64,000 bases of DNA from Pseudomonas mucidolens (GTDB taxonomy: Bacteria; Pseudomonadota; Gammaproteobacteria; Pseudomonadales; Pseudomonadaceae): NCBI RefSeq assembly GCF_900106045.1, contig NZ_LT629802.1, positions 2,046,001-2,110,000 on the forward strand, in the 5' to 3' direction. A program made the translations under genes and the position numbers. Under the pieces are notes generated by a model, which saw nothing but the letters and a program-made list of their open reading frames with translations, made no database searches and was not told the DNA's origin. Position 1 is the stretch's first letter; each line of letters begins with the position of its first letter. Shown here piece after piece: positions 56,192 through 64,000 of this stretch.

Positions 56192-57751
56192 TCAGTTTTT
56201 TCCTGTTTTTACCTGTGCTTTCGCTACCAGGAGTTCATACAGTTCGGCATAGGGTTCGACTGCCTGGCTCCAGTTGAACGGTGCGCTCATGGCCCGGCAA
56301 CGCATGGCGTTCAGCAGGCCGGGGTAAGCGAACACCTTGAACGCCCGGGACAAGGCGGCTTTGTAGCTGGACACCGTGGATTCGTCGAACAGGAAGCCGG
56401 TAACGCCATCCTCGATGGTGTCAGCCAAGCCACCGGTGTTGCGCGCCACCGGCAGCGAACCAAAACGCTGGGCGTACATCTGGCTCAAGCCGCAAGGCTC
56501 GTAGCGCGACGGCATGAGTAAAAAGTCGCTGCCGGCGAACATCCGACGCGCATCGGTTTCGTTGAAGCCAATGCGTACGCCGATGCGGCCGGGGAAACGC
56601 AGGGCCAGGGCGCGCATCGATTGCTCTTCTTCAGGCTCACCACGGCCGATGATCGCAATCTGACCGCCGTTTTCGACGATATAACTCGACACCGCCTCGG
56701 TCAGGTCCAGGCCTTTCTGGTACACCAGGCGCGACACCACGGCAAACAGCGGGCCGGTGGAGGGCTCAAGGCCAAACAACTCGCGCACCTGGGTGGCGTT
56801 GACGGCCTTGCCTTCCCAGTCACCAATGTTGAAGGGGTGTTCCAGATGTGGATCAGTCGACGATTCCCAGCTTTCATCTATGCCATTGGGAATGCCACTG
56901 AGCAGACCTTGCTGAGTCTTGCTGGCGAGAAAACCATCCAGGCCACAACCGAATTCGGGGGTGGTGATTTCACGCGCATAGGTGGCACTGACCGTGGTGA
57001 TATGGCTGGAATAGGCCATGCCGGCCTTGAGGAACGACATCTTGCCGTAGAACTCCATGCCTTCCTGCTGCAAGGCATGCTCGGGAATGCCAAGTTCCGG
57101 ACACGACGCCAGACTGATCACACCCTGATAGGCGAGGTTGTGGATGGTAAATAACGTCGGCGTGCGTGAACCACGCCAGTGCATATACGCGGGTGCCAGG
57201 CCCGCGGGCCAGTCATGGGCGTGCACCAGGTCAGGGCGCCAGTGGATGTGCGCCAGATTGGCGGCGATATCGGCGGCAGCCAGGCCCAGGCGAGCGAAGC
57301 GGATATGGTTGTCCGGCCAGTCACGCCCATTATTCGCACCGTAAGGCGTGCCTTCGCGCTCGTAGAGCTCGGGGCAGATCAAGACATAAATGACCAGCCC
57401 GTCCTTGAGGTCCATGCGCCCGATCTTGCAAGGCGGCAGCGCGGCATGGCCACCCAGCTCGCCGATGATATGAATGGGGTTGTCGCTCTCGAGCACCTGC
57501 GGGTAACCGGGGATCAACACCCGCACATCGTGCAAATGGGCCATGGCGCGAGGCAGCGCGGCGGAGACATCGCCCAGGCCACCGGTCTTCACCAGGTCGG
57601 CCAGTTCCGAGGTCACAAACAGTACTTTTTTACGATTGGGTTTTTGAGACGATACCGGCCGCGTTGTGCCGGAAAGTTCAGCCAACGACGTTGGCCCGCT
57701 CACCGGCTGATTAAAACGCTCTCCCTGAGTATCTATAGCGGCACTGATCAT
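56192..57751 (-). CDS. glgA: Glycogen (alpha-glucan) synthase, GT5
   Basis: 519 aa from ATG 57751 (GGGAGAGAATT before it); a further upstream frame is rejected. After a 45-residue N-terminal extension comes KVLFVTSELADLVKTGGLGDV with the donor-binding KTGGLGDV motif. Next is GT-B half 2 with AIIGRGEPEEEQSM and the catalytic Glu region MPSRYEPCGLSQMYAQRFG. It makes linear alpha-1,4-glucan from a nucleotide-glucose donor; no glgC is in the window, so the donor supply is not shown. First gene of the ten-gene minus-strand unit. Confidence 0.94.
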   Translation of the reverse strand: MISAAIDTQGERFNQPVSGPTSLAELSGTTRPVSSQKPNRKKVLFVTSELADLVKTGGLGDVSAALPRAMAHLHDVRVLIPGYPQVLESDNPIHIIGELGGHAALPPCKIGRMDLKDGLVIYVLICPELYEREGTPYGANNGRDWPDNHIRFARLGLAAADIAANLAHIHWRPDLVHAHDWPAGLAPAYMHWRGSRTPTLFTIHNLAYQGVISLASCPELGIPEHALQQEGMEFYGKMSFLKAGMAYSSHITTVSATYAREITTPEFGCGLDGFLASKTQQGLLSGIPNGIDESWESSTDPHLEHPFNIGDWEGKAVNATQVRELFGLEPSTGPLFAVVSRLVYQKGLDLTEAVSSYIVENGGQIAIIGRGEPEEEQSMRALALRFPGRIGVRIGFNETDARRMFAGSDFLLMPSRYEPCGLSQMYAQRFGSLPVARNTGGLADTIEDGVTGFLFDESTVSSYKAALSRAFKVFAYPGLLNAMRCRAMSAPFNWSQAVEPYAELYELLVAKAQVKTGKN

Positions 57752-58456
57752 AATTCTCTCCCATGTGTTGTTCAGCTGATGACCTGACGCCATCAGCGAA
57801 GATTGGCAGCATCCTGCGGCCAGACGTACAAGCGCTACACAGACCCGCAAGCCTTATGCCAGTTGTGCTGGTGTGATCAATTGAGTGGATAGACGGGCGT
57901 CGACGTGGGACACCAGCGCGCTTCTCACCCTAGACCTGACCTGTGACAGATGTGGAAAGTTTAGATTTTTTGCGGGGTTTTTGTTCTGAAGGAGAACCAT
58001 CGGTCAGCAGTCTAGGCCAGATGCTAGACCCCGTAAGGCGTGTGGGAAATTTTTGTAGGACAAAAAAATTTTGCTGAAAGGGAAGCGATAGCGCAAAACG
58101 CGAGAGCTTGGGCTCGACTCGCTGCTTCGGCGCTCTTTATCAGGTTCCGCCGCTGGAAAGTCGATGCCTGATCGCAGGGCACCGCAACACCCGTGCCCGA
58201 AAAGGGTGCGCCGCACTGGCGCGCAACAGTTAAAGTGATTTATTAAGAGATAATATATGTTTATAAACAGCAGGTTACATAGTTAATGTGAAGTGATTTA
58301 TCGTTATGTAGGAGCGAGCTTGCTCGCGAAAAACCTCAACGATAGCGCGTGCTTCCTGGATAAACGCGGCGCCTATGAGTTTTTCGCGAGCACGCTCGCT
58401 CCTACATTTAGGGTTTGCCAGTCCTTGGGCTGCTCAGCAGCCACTCTGCTATAGTT
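57752..58456. other. 705-bp intergenic region upstream of glgA
   Basis: Contains the glgA leader and promoter zone. A weak AlgU-like pair is seen on the minus strand: GAACAA at 57986-57981, 15-bp spacer, TCTAAA at 57965-57960. An AT-rich stretch at 58231-58310 includes a direct repeat AAGTGATTTAT (58234-58244 and 58291-58301). The REPIN at 58307-58406 follows. A 70-codon frame at 58004-58216 (minus) has no convincing ribosome site and is not called. No RNA gene recognised. Confidence 0.5.
58307..58406. repeat. 100-bp REPIN, inverted copy of the one at 43757-43856
   Basis: Arms 58307-58330 (TGTAGGAGCGAGC...GCTCGCGAA) and 58383-58406 (TTCGCGAGC...TCCTACA) with a 52-bp spacer. Spacer and total length match the reverse complement of the other REPIN. 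It lies 51 bp downstream of the alpha/beta hydrolase stop, on the glgA side. Confidence 0.9.
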
Positions 58457-59470
58457 TTAGAGCTTTTGCAGTTCTCGCAGCAACGTCTGGTGGAACAGCG
58501 CCGGCTCTTCCATCTGTGGCGCATGGCCCAGACCGGGGAATTCCACCAGCGTGGAATGGGGAATCAGCTTGGCCACCTGCTTGCCCAAGACGCCGTAATG
58601 CCCAACTTTCGCCTTGACCTGCGGCGATGCAATGTCGCTGTTGATCGCGGTGGTATCACTGGTGCCAATCAGCAATAGGGTCGGAACCTGCAAATCCTTG
58701 AACTCGTAGTACACCGGCTGGGTGAAGATCATGTCGTAGATCAGTGCCGAGTTCCACGCGACCTGTTTCTGTCCAGGCCCTTTGTTGATGCCCACCAGCA
58801 TCTCGATCCAGCGCTCGTACTCGGGTTTCCAGCGGCCTGCGTAGTAAGTCTTGCGCTGGTAGTTGCGCGCACCTTCGGCCGTCATCTTCAACTCGCGCGC
58901 ATACCACTGGTCCACGGTGCGATAAGGCACGCCGAGGGCTTTCCAGTCTTCCAGGCCGATGGGGTTGACCATCACCAGTTGTTCCGTCTGGTCTGGATAG
59001 AGCAGGGCGTAGCGAGTGGCGAGCATACCGCCGGTGGAATGGCCAAGAATCGTGGCCTTTTGAATGCCGAGTTTTTCCAGCAGTTGGTGCGTGTTAAGCG
59101 CCAGTTGCTGGAAACTATATTGATAATGATCGGGCTTGCTGGAGGTGCAAAAACCGATCTGGTCAGGCGTGATGACACGGTAACCAGCGTCGCTCAAGGC
59201 CTTGATCGATGCGTCCCAAGTGGCGCCGCAGAAGTTCTTGCCGTGCATCAGCACCACGCTGCGGCCGTTGGCTTTGCCCGTGGCAGGTACATCCATATAA
59301 CCCATCTGCAAGGATTTGCCCTGGGACTGAAAGTTGAAATGCTCAACCGGATAGGGGTATTGGAAACCTTGCAACTCTGGGCCGTAGGTGGGGTTTGCGG
59401 TGTCGGCGAGGGCGGGAAGGGCGAGTGTGGCCAGCAGGCCGGTGAGGTAAAACGTTCGAGCTAGAGGCAT
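58457..59470 (-). CDS. Exported alpha/beta hydrolase
   Basis: 337 aa; GGAGACTTCCG precedes ATG 59470. A Sec signal peptide (FYLTGLLATLALPALA, cleavage after ALA-D) exports it. Triad: nucleophile Ser in TILGHSTGGMLA, Asp in LLIGTSDTTA, His in PGLGHAPQME; oxyanion segment VVLMHGKNFCGATW. It is a periplasmic or secreted esterase/hydrolase; substrate unknown. It stands 51 bp downstream of the small YqaA-like gene. Confidence 0.85.
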   Translation of the reverse strand: MPLARTFYLTGLLATLALPALADTANPTYGPELQGFQYPYPVEHFNFQSQGKSLQMGYMDVPATGKANGRSVVLMHGKNFCGATWDASIKALSDAGYRVITPDQIGFCTSSKPDHYQYSFQQLALNTHQLLEKLGIQKATILGHSTGGMLATRYALLYPDQTEQLVMVNPIGLEDWKALGVPYRTVDQWYARELKMTAEGARNYQRKTYYAGRWKPEYERWIEMLVGINKGPGQKQVAWNSALIYDMIFTQPVYYEFKDLQVPTLLLIGTSDTTAINSDIASPQVKAKVGHYGVLGKQVAKLIPHSTLVEFPGLGHAPQMEEPALFHQTLLRELQKL

Positions 59471-59521
59471 CGGAAGTCTCCGGAGAGGGTTGATTGAAGG
59501 CGGTGTGGGAGGATTAACCGG

Positions 59522-59953
59522 TTAGACCCACTGCAGGGTCAACACGGCCAGCACGGCATAACGGGCGGCTTTGGCAAGACTGACGATCAGCAGAAACCGC
59601 CACAACGGTTCACGCATCACCCCAGCCACCAATGTGAGCGGGTCGCCGATGACGGGCATCCAACTGAGCCATAACGACCAATGCCCCCAACGCTGATAAT
59701 GACCGCGGGCCTTTTCCAATTGCGTTGCACTGAGGGGAAACCAGCGGCGCTCCTTGAAGTGCTCGACGGAGCGGCCCAACAGCCAATTGACCAGTGAACC
59801 AAGGACATTGCCCAGCGTCGCGATCGCAAGCAACCATCCCAGTGAGTAGTCGCCACTGAGCAGCAGGGCCACCAGCACCGTCTCCGATTGCAACGGCAAC
59901 AGGGTTGCCGCGCCAAAAGCGCTGATAAACAGTCCCGCGTAACCGGCCCACAT
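59522..59953 (-). CDS. YqaA-like (SNARE-associated/DedA superfamily) membrane protein
   Basis: 143 aa from ATG 59953. Hydrophobic segments at the start (YAGLFISAFGAATLLPL), middle (LAIATLGNVLGSLVNWLLGR) and end (FLLIVSLAKAARYAVLAVL), with the loop LSWMPVIGDPLTLVAGVMRE typical of the YqaA subgroup. DedA-related proteins act in membrane lipid flipping and homeostasis. It starts 3 bp after the DUF411 gene, forming a two-gene unit. Confidence 0.82.
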   Translation of the reverse strand: MWAGYAGLFISAFGAATLLPLQSETVLVALLLSGDYSLGWLLAIATLGNVLGSLVNWLLGRSVEHFKERRWFPLSATQLEKARGHYQRWGHWSLWLSWMPVIGDPLTLVAGVMREPLWRFLLIVSLAKAARYAVLAVLTLQWV

Positions 59954-59956
59954 CAA

Positions 59957-60403
59957 TCAGTGAGCCGGATAATCAGCCACCACGACGTCTTTGCCGTCCC
60001 GGGTCAAACCAATGACTTGATAAGCCTCACTCATGCCGTCCATTTCCATCCCGGGTGAGCCCATCGGCATGCCGGGCGCGGCGATGCCTAGCAGGTCATC
60101 GCGTTTGCGCAGGGCCATTACCTGGTCGGCAGGAACGTGGCCTTCGACGAACTTGCCATCAATCACCGCCGTATGACAGGAGGCCAGCCGCGGGACAACG
60201 CCCAGGCGTTGCTTGACCAGGCTCATGTCTGCTTCAACATGGTCGTTGACCTTGAATCCGTTGCTTTCCAAATGACTGATCCACTGCTTGCAGCACCCGC
60301 AATTGGCATCACGGTGCACATCAATAGCGATCAAGTCGGCGGCCTGGGCCAGCGAGCTGATGAACAGGGCTGACAGGAAAGTCAGGCGCAGAGGGTTTTT
60401 CAT
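59957..60403 (-). CDS. DUF411 protein, putative periplasmic metal-binding protein
   Basis: 148 aa from ATG 60403 (MKNPLRLTF); the in-frame ATG at 60415 is an alternative. Signal peptide LRLTFLSALFISSLAQA. The mature part has the DUF411 motif DANCGCCKQWISHLESNGF with a CxCC cluster, then VPRLASCHTAVIDGKFVEGHVPADQ with a third conserved Cys/His, and a Met-rich segment (GMPMGSPGMEMDGM). Often found beside copper-resistance genes, which suggests periplasmic copper binding; none are adjacent here. Confidence 0.87.
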   Translation of the reverse strand: MKNPLRLTFLSALFISSLAQAADLIAIDVHRDANCGCCKQWISHLESNGFKVNDHVEADMSLVKQRLGVVPRLASCHTAVIDGKFVEGHVPADQVMALRKRDDLLGIAAPGMPMGSPGMEMDGMSEAYQVIGLTRDGKDVVVADYPAH

Positions 60404-60578
60404 AGAGGTTTCCATCCATTACGGACACTGCAGAGAGCACGCATTCTCCGCGCTTTTGGGTTATCGGTGAGGAGGTTTTGTTTCGAAATCATACGAAAGT
60501 GGGACAGTCCCGAAATCCCTGCAGCTTAGCCTCGGGCGATTGTCGGCAAACTGAGGTGGAGATGACAATTGTGTCAGG

Positions 60579-61028
60579 TCAGGAAGTTTCCAGACGCTGT
60601 TTGAGACGATCCAGCGCCTGATTCGATAGTTCAATCATGCGCGCGTGCAAGCTGGTGAGTTGCAACTCGGTCTCATAAGTCAGAATCCGCTTGAACAGAG
60701 TGCCGCCGCCCTGTGACTGGAGCAGGTAGTGAATGCAGCCATCGACGGCCAGCGAGGTGAACACCACCCGGAACTCCCGTGGCGCAACCGCGACTTGCAC
60801 CCGGTGACTCATGGGCACACGCACGCCCAGCAAGTCGATTATTTCGGTGAACCGTTGTCCAGCAGCCAGCGAGCCTGTCGTACCGGTATCGGCACTCAAG
60901 GACGTCGGATGCCACTCCTGCCAGCGATCCGGCTGGGTCACATAGTCGTAGACGGCTTCTATAGGGGCCTGGATATAGCGTTCCTGGCTGATCCGCTCAA
61001 GGCGAACCGGGTGCTCAACTGAATTCAT
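60579..61028 (-). CDS. SRPBCC/polyketide-cyclase-like protein
   Basis: 149 aa; GGAGGTGTGTC precedes ATG 61028. The START/Bet v1 pattern is clear: ERYIQAPIEAVYDYVTQPDRWQEWHPTSLSAD, followed by beta strands and a long C-terminal helix (LSNQALDRLKQRLE). Binds a hydrophobic ligand or lipid; no catalytic residues recognisable. Monocistronic. Confidence 0.8.
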   Translation of the reverse strand: MNSVEHPVRLERISQERYIQAPIEAVYDYVTQPDRWQEWHPTSLSADTGTTGSLAAGQRFTEIIDLLGVRVPMSHRVQVAVAPREFRVVFTSLAVDGCIHYLLQSQGGGTLFKRILTYETELQLTSLHARMIELSNQALDRLKQRLETS

Positions 61029-61066
61029 GACACACCTCCTGTACGGCTAGGAACTTTCAGGATAGA

Positions 61067-61095
61067 CCGACTCCCGCACAACGCACGGGAGTCGG
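61067..61095 (-). terminator. Hairpin after the chemoreceptor gene
   Basis: Perfect 10-bp stem CCGACTCCCG (61067-61076) with CGGGAGTCGG (61086-61095) 11 bp beyond the chemoreceptor stop. On the minus strand the stem is followed by TCTATCC, only weakly U-rich, so termination may be partial. Confidence 0.5.
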
Positions 61096-61105
61096 CCGGG
61101 TATCT

Positions 61106-63100
61106 TCAGCGCACCTTGAAGCGGCTCATCAGGGCGATCACTTGGCTGTTGGCCTGCACCAGGGTATGAGTGTTGTGCGCGGCGGCTTGACCGCTTTGGA
61201 CCAGCTCGTCGACCATCTGTCGGATCTGCACCATGCTGCGATTGATCTCTTCGGTGACTGCACTTTGTTGCTCGGCCGCGGTGGCGATCTGGGTACTGAG
61301 GTTATTGATGTGACTGACCGAACCGGCCATTTCATCCAGCCCCGTATTGACCCTCGCCGTGGCGTCCGCCGCCGACTGACAACTGACTTGGGTGTTTTCC
61401 ATCGCGGTCACCGAAGAATTGACCCCCAGCGTCAGGCGGCCGAGCATTTCATTGATTTGCGAGGTACTGGCCTGGGTCCGGGCGGCGAGGGCGCGCACTT
61501 CATCGGCAACCACCGCAAAGCCACGTCCCTGCTCGCCGGCCCGCGCCGCTTCAATCGCTGCGTTGAGTGCCAACAGGTTGGTCTGGCCAGCAATCGCGCC
61601 AATCACGTCCAGGGTTTCAGTGATGCGCTGGGCGTCCTGGCGCATGTTTTCCACGGTCTGGGTGGCACTGGACACTTCACCGATCAAGGCTCCGACACTG
61701 CGCGAGGCCTCATCCACCACCAGCCGCGAACGGTCAGCGTGTTCATTGGCGCGCTGAGTGAAGGCAGCCGTCTCGGCGGCGTTTTCAGCCACCGTATCCG
61801 CGGTCGAGCTCATCTCGTTGATAGCGGTCACGGTCTGATCGGTCTCCGAGGCGTGGCGCACCAGAATCTGATTGGTCTGGACCGAGGCCTGCTGCAATTG
61901 CGCCAGGCTCGAGGACATGGCCCCCGTGGCCTGGGTCACTTCACCGATCATGTTTTGCAGATAGATAATAAAACGGTTGACTGAATGCCCAATGGCACCC
62001 AGCTCATCTTCGGCGCGGACGGTGATCCGTCGGGTCAGGTCAGCATCCCCCGTAGACAGCGCGTCAATGTTGGTCTTCAGGGCTTTCATCCGCTGCACTA
62101 ACTGACGGATGGCGTAGACCTGCAGCAGCACCAGCAACAAGACCATGGGGATTTGCAGCAAGCTCAGGGTTCCCAGCACATCATCGCGCTGGGCGGTGAT
62201 CAGTGAGGTGGGCAGGGCGGTGGCCAGGAACCAGGGCGTACCTTCAATGGGGCGCATGAAAAACGTGCTGGCTACGCCCTGATTGTCGAATTCACTGCGT
62301 TGCAACGGTTGATCACGATGGGCCAGGCCAGCGCTGACCTGCGCGGCAAAGGCCGAGGTGGCCGTCAGTTCGCTGATGTTTTTCAACACCTGCGGGCCGC
62401 TGATCCGCGAGCTGTTGCTAATGATTTTGCCGTCCCCCTCGACGATCAGCATCTGCCCGCCGATGTCTTTCTCCTTGCTGGCCACCAGATCGTTGAAGAA
62501 TCCCAGCGTCACATCAATGGTGGCGACACCGTAAGGCACGCCATCGCGTGCAATGGCCATGGCGCAATTGGTGCGTGGCTGGGCGCTGGCGTCATCCTTA
62601 TAAGCCGCGGCCCAGGCGCACTGGCCAGCAGGCGATTGCAGGCCACCCTTGTACCAGGTCTGGTCGTAATAGTTGGGGGCCGCGTCACTGTTCCAGAAAG
62701 TGTTGACTATCAGCTTGCCCGAGGCATCACGGTGCCAGAACGTACTGTGTTTATTGCGCCCCGGGGTGCGCTGGTCGGGTAGGGGCCAGATGCCGCCACC
62801 AAATACCTTTTGTTCGCCGTACTGGTCCACCAGCCCCGGCAGGACCTTGTCGATGGCATCGCTGTCGAGCAGGGGGATGGTCTGGGTGATGCTACGTTGC
62901 TGAGACTGGACCTTGTTCAATTCGCCCTGAATCTGTTCGGCCACTTCCGCAATGCGGTTGAGGGCGACCTGTTCTTCGGTGTGACGCAACTTGGGGGCCA
63001 CAAGTTGGCCGATGCCAACCACGGTCAAGATGAATAACAGCAGGACGAACAGTACGAGAAACAAGGTGTAGCGAGCTTGAATGGAGCGTAGTGAGGGCAT
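61106..63100 (-). CDS. Methyl-accepting chemotaxis protein with dCache sensor
   Basis: 664 aa. TM1 at about 12-32 ([19 protein letters not shown]), periplasmic dCache-type domain to about 290 ([33 protein letters not shown]), TM2 at about 305-325, HAMP, then the signalling domain with the conserved hairpin tip [20 protein letters not shown]. In place of the Arg of the amino-acid-binding dCache motif (RxWY) it has Gln (QTWY), while the Trp, Tyr and following Asp are kept; the ligand may not be an ordinary amino acid. No chemotaxis kinase genes nearby. Confidence 0.92.
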   Translation of the reverse strand: MPSLRSIQARYTLFLVLFVLLLFILTVVGIGQLVAPKLRHTEEQVALNRIAEVAEQIQGELNKVQSQQRSITQTIPLLDSDAIDKVLPGLVDQYGEQKVFGGGIWPLPDQRTPGRNKHSTFWHRDASGKLIVNTFWNSDAAPNYYDQTWYKGGLQSPAGQCAWAAAYKDDASAQPRTNCAMAIARDGVPYGVATIDVTLGFFNDLVASKEKDIGGQMLIVEGDGKIISNSSRISGPQVLKNISELTATSAFAAQVSAGLAHRDQPLQRSEFDNQGVASTFFMRPIEGTPWFLATALPTSLITAQRDDVLGTLSLLQIPMVLLLVLLQVYAIRQLVQRMKALKTNIDALSTGDADLTRRITVRAEDELGAIGHSVNRFIIYLQNMIGEVTQATGAMSSSLAQLQQASVQTNQILVRHASETDQTVTAINEMSSTADTVAENAAETAAFTQRANEHADRSRLVVDEASRSVGALIGEVSSATQTVENMRQDAQRITETLDVIGAIAGQTNLLALNAAIEAARAGEQGRGFAVVADEVRALAARTQASTSQINEMLGRLTLGVNSSVTAMENTQVSCQSAADATARVNTGLDEMAGSVSHINNLSTQIATAAEQQSAVTEEINRSMVQIRQMVDELVQSGQAAAHNTHTLVQANSQVIALMSRFKVR

Positions 63101-63563
63101 GGGACGGTCCTTGCGAAGCGTTTATTATCGACGCAGCTTTTTAAGAGCTTCATAGAAGTATCGGCTTGGGAGCAAGGAGCTTTAGGTACGATCGTACAAG
63201 AAAGTAACGCGGGCTGAGCCAGGCATTGAGCCGCGGACGCACACGCCGGCGATTCAATGGCAGCGGGTTAAATCTGATAGTGCTTCAGGTGCCTTTTCTG
63301 GCGAACCTTGCGGCCTGTCAGGGCAACCAGCCGGGCCTCCCACCGTGGATCATATAACGGTTAAAAACAGACAAACGGTGGCACTACCTGTCAGATATGA
63401 CAGTAGACACATGTCCTTCTGCAGCGCCAACTATTAATACCCTATTGAACTTATGCTAAATCCCCGCACTGATTTCACTGCACGATTAAGCGTAATTGAT
63501 AAAAGGGAAGCGGTGTTTTGCAGGAGTCTTGATTGGCAAGGCTCAACTCAAGGAATCAAGATT
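63101..63563. other. 463-bp intergenic region between the chemoreceptor and the right-edge gene
   Basis: Holds the divergent promoters. Two inverted repeats are seen: the perfect 12-bp palindrome GTACGATCGTAC at 63186-63197 (86 bp before the chemoreceptor start) and CTGTCA-GATA-TGACAG at 63388-63403 (160 bp before the right-edge gene). Base composition turns AT-rich from about 63400. No gene seen. Confidence 0.5.
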
Positions 63564-64000
63564 ATGTGCGCAGCTCCTGTCGCTACGAATGTGACTATTA
63601 TAGGTGAGCCCACGCCCGGAGGTACGGTGCGGGGGAGTTATTTTTATGAACACTCACAAGCGGAATCAGGTTCGACATATCATTGGTATATTAACAGCAA
63701 AAAATATCTAACTACGAATGATTCACTGGATTTTTCAATTACTGCCGCCATGGCTGGCGCAAAAATCAGATTCGCCGTTGTGCCCATGTCAGCCAGTGGT
63801 GAATCAGGGGTAGAAACATGTTCTCTAGAAATTGATGTTTTCAACGGCTATCAGAATATTACCGAAGAGGAAAATCGTAATAGCTTTATGTCACAAACAG
63901 GGCAGTACTCGTTTTACGCTCCCGATCCAAAAGATCGAGTTTTCGTTGCCAGTGCTGCGGCATTTTCACTCACTGATGGCACAACGCAAAGCGTCCATGT
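63564..64000 (+). CDS. Unknown protein with Ig-like character, AT-rich (3' partial)
   Basis: Open from ATG 63564 (AAGGAATCAAGATT before it) to the window end, 145 codons without stop. The sequence begins MCAAPVATNVTIIGEPTPGG and has TVRGSYFYEHSQAESGSTYHWYI, SLDFSITAAMAGAKIRFAVVP and a Cys in VETCSLEIDVF. This is the strand-turn-Tyr/Trp pattern of bacterial Ig-like beta-sandwich repeats. No signal peptide. Base and codon use (TTT, ATT, TCA, CTA, AAA frequent) is unlike the rest of the window, suggesting recent acquisition. Could be a surface, toxin-associated or tail-like protein; the family cannot be named from this fragment. Confidence 0.65.
   Translation, partial: MCAAPVATNVTIIGEPTPGGTVRGSYFYEHSQAESGSTYHWYINSKKYLTTNDSLDFSITAAMAGAKIRFAVVPMSASGESGVETCSLEIDVFNGYQNITEEENRNSFMSQTGQYSFYAPDPKDRVFVASAAAFSLTDGTTQSVH

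Noticed and set aside
57960..57986. AlgU-type promoter GAACAA-15-TCTAAA for glgA
   Set aside because: The -35 box matches only GAAC and the spacer is shorter than the usual 16-17; mentioned in the gap entry but not called.
58004..58216. 70-codon minus-strand frame upstream of glgA
   Set aside because: No convincing ribosome site or recognisable domain; the translation has the look of a non-coding GC-rich repeat read as protein. Left inside the intergenic description.

Overview
The window is chromosomal DNA of a Pseudomonas of the fluorescens group. This rests on the complete mannitol operon mtlEFGKDYZ with its AraC-type regulator (the arrangement described in P. fluorescens DSM50106), a MuxABC-OpmB type efflux operon, a GlgE/TreS/TreYZ trehalose and alpha-glucan cluster, Pseudomonas-type small proteins (DUF1652, DUF3203-like) and REP elements of the GTAGGAGCGAGC...GCTCGCGAA type. 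Codon use is GC-rich throughout, except for an AT-richer gene entering at the right edge. I see no rRNA, tRNA, CRISPR array, prophage or insertion sequence.

Layout. 1-2 kb: end of an RstA-like response regulator and its sensor kinase, which is frameshifted at a run of six G. 2-5.6 kb: dienoyl-CoA isomerase-like crotonase, nudC, a TauE/SafE transporter, and a methionine aminopeptidase co-transcribed with a ParD-like protein behind a near-perfect 24-bp palindrome. 5.6-8.6 kb: a threonine ammonia-lyase behind what reads as a complete transcription attenuator (leader peptide, antiterminator, terminator), then DUF1652, a small membrane protein and aquaporin. 8.6-18.3 kb: mannitol operon and regulator. 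18.3-20.3 kb: glycosyltransferase and thiol peroxidase. 20.5-29.5 kb: four-gene RND efflux operon. 29.7-36 kb: Kelch protein, SDR, MocR-type regulator, CcoG, three small genes or ORFs and MgtC.

36-57.8 kb is a large alpha-glucan/trehalose region. On the plus strand glgE, treS-maltokinase and glgB form one unit: trehalose is isomerised to maltose, phosphorylated to maltose-1-phosphate, polymerised and branched. Convergent on the minus strand, glgA, treZ, malQ, treY, a DUF2934 gene and glgX make, trim and convert linear glucan to trehalose. Four further tightly coupled genes follow glgX: an acyl-CoA-dehydrogenase-like flavoprotein, a PIG-L deacetylase, a NodS-like methyltransferase and a family 2 glycosyltransferase. 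Their combination suggests synthesis or tailoring of an amino-sugar-containing small molecule and is the best candidate here for an undescribed pathway.

58.4-64 kb: secreted alpha/beta hydrolase, YqaA-like membrane protein, DUF411 protein, SRPBCC protein, a chemoreceptor, and the start of an AT-richer, probably acquired gene with Ig-like character. Three REP doublets punctuate the window; two are inverted copies of the same 100-bp REPIN, the third sits between mtlE and mtlF, and a further single REP-like sequence lies inside the signal-peptide coding part of the outer-membrane efflux gene.
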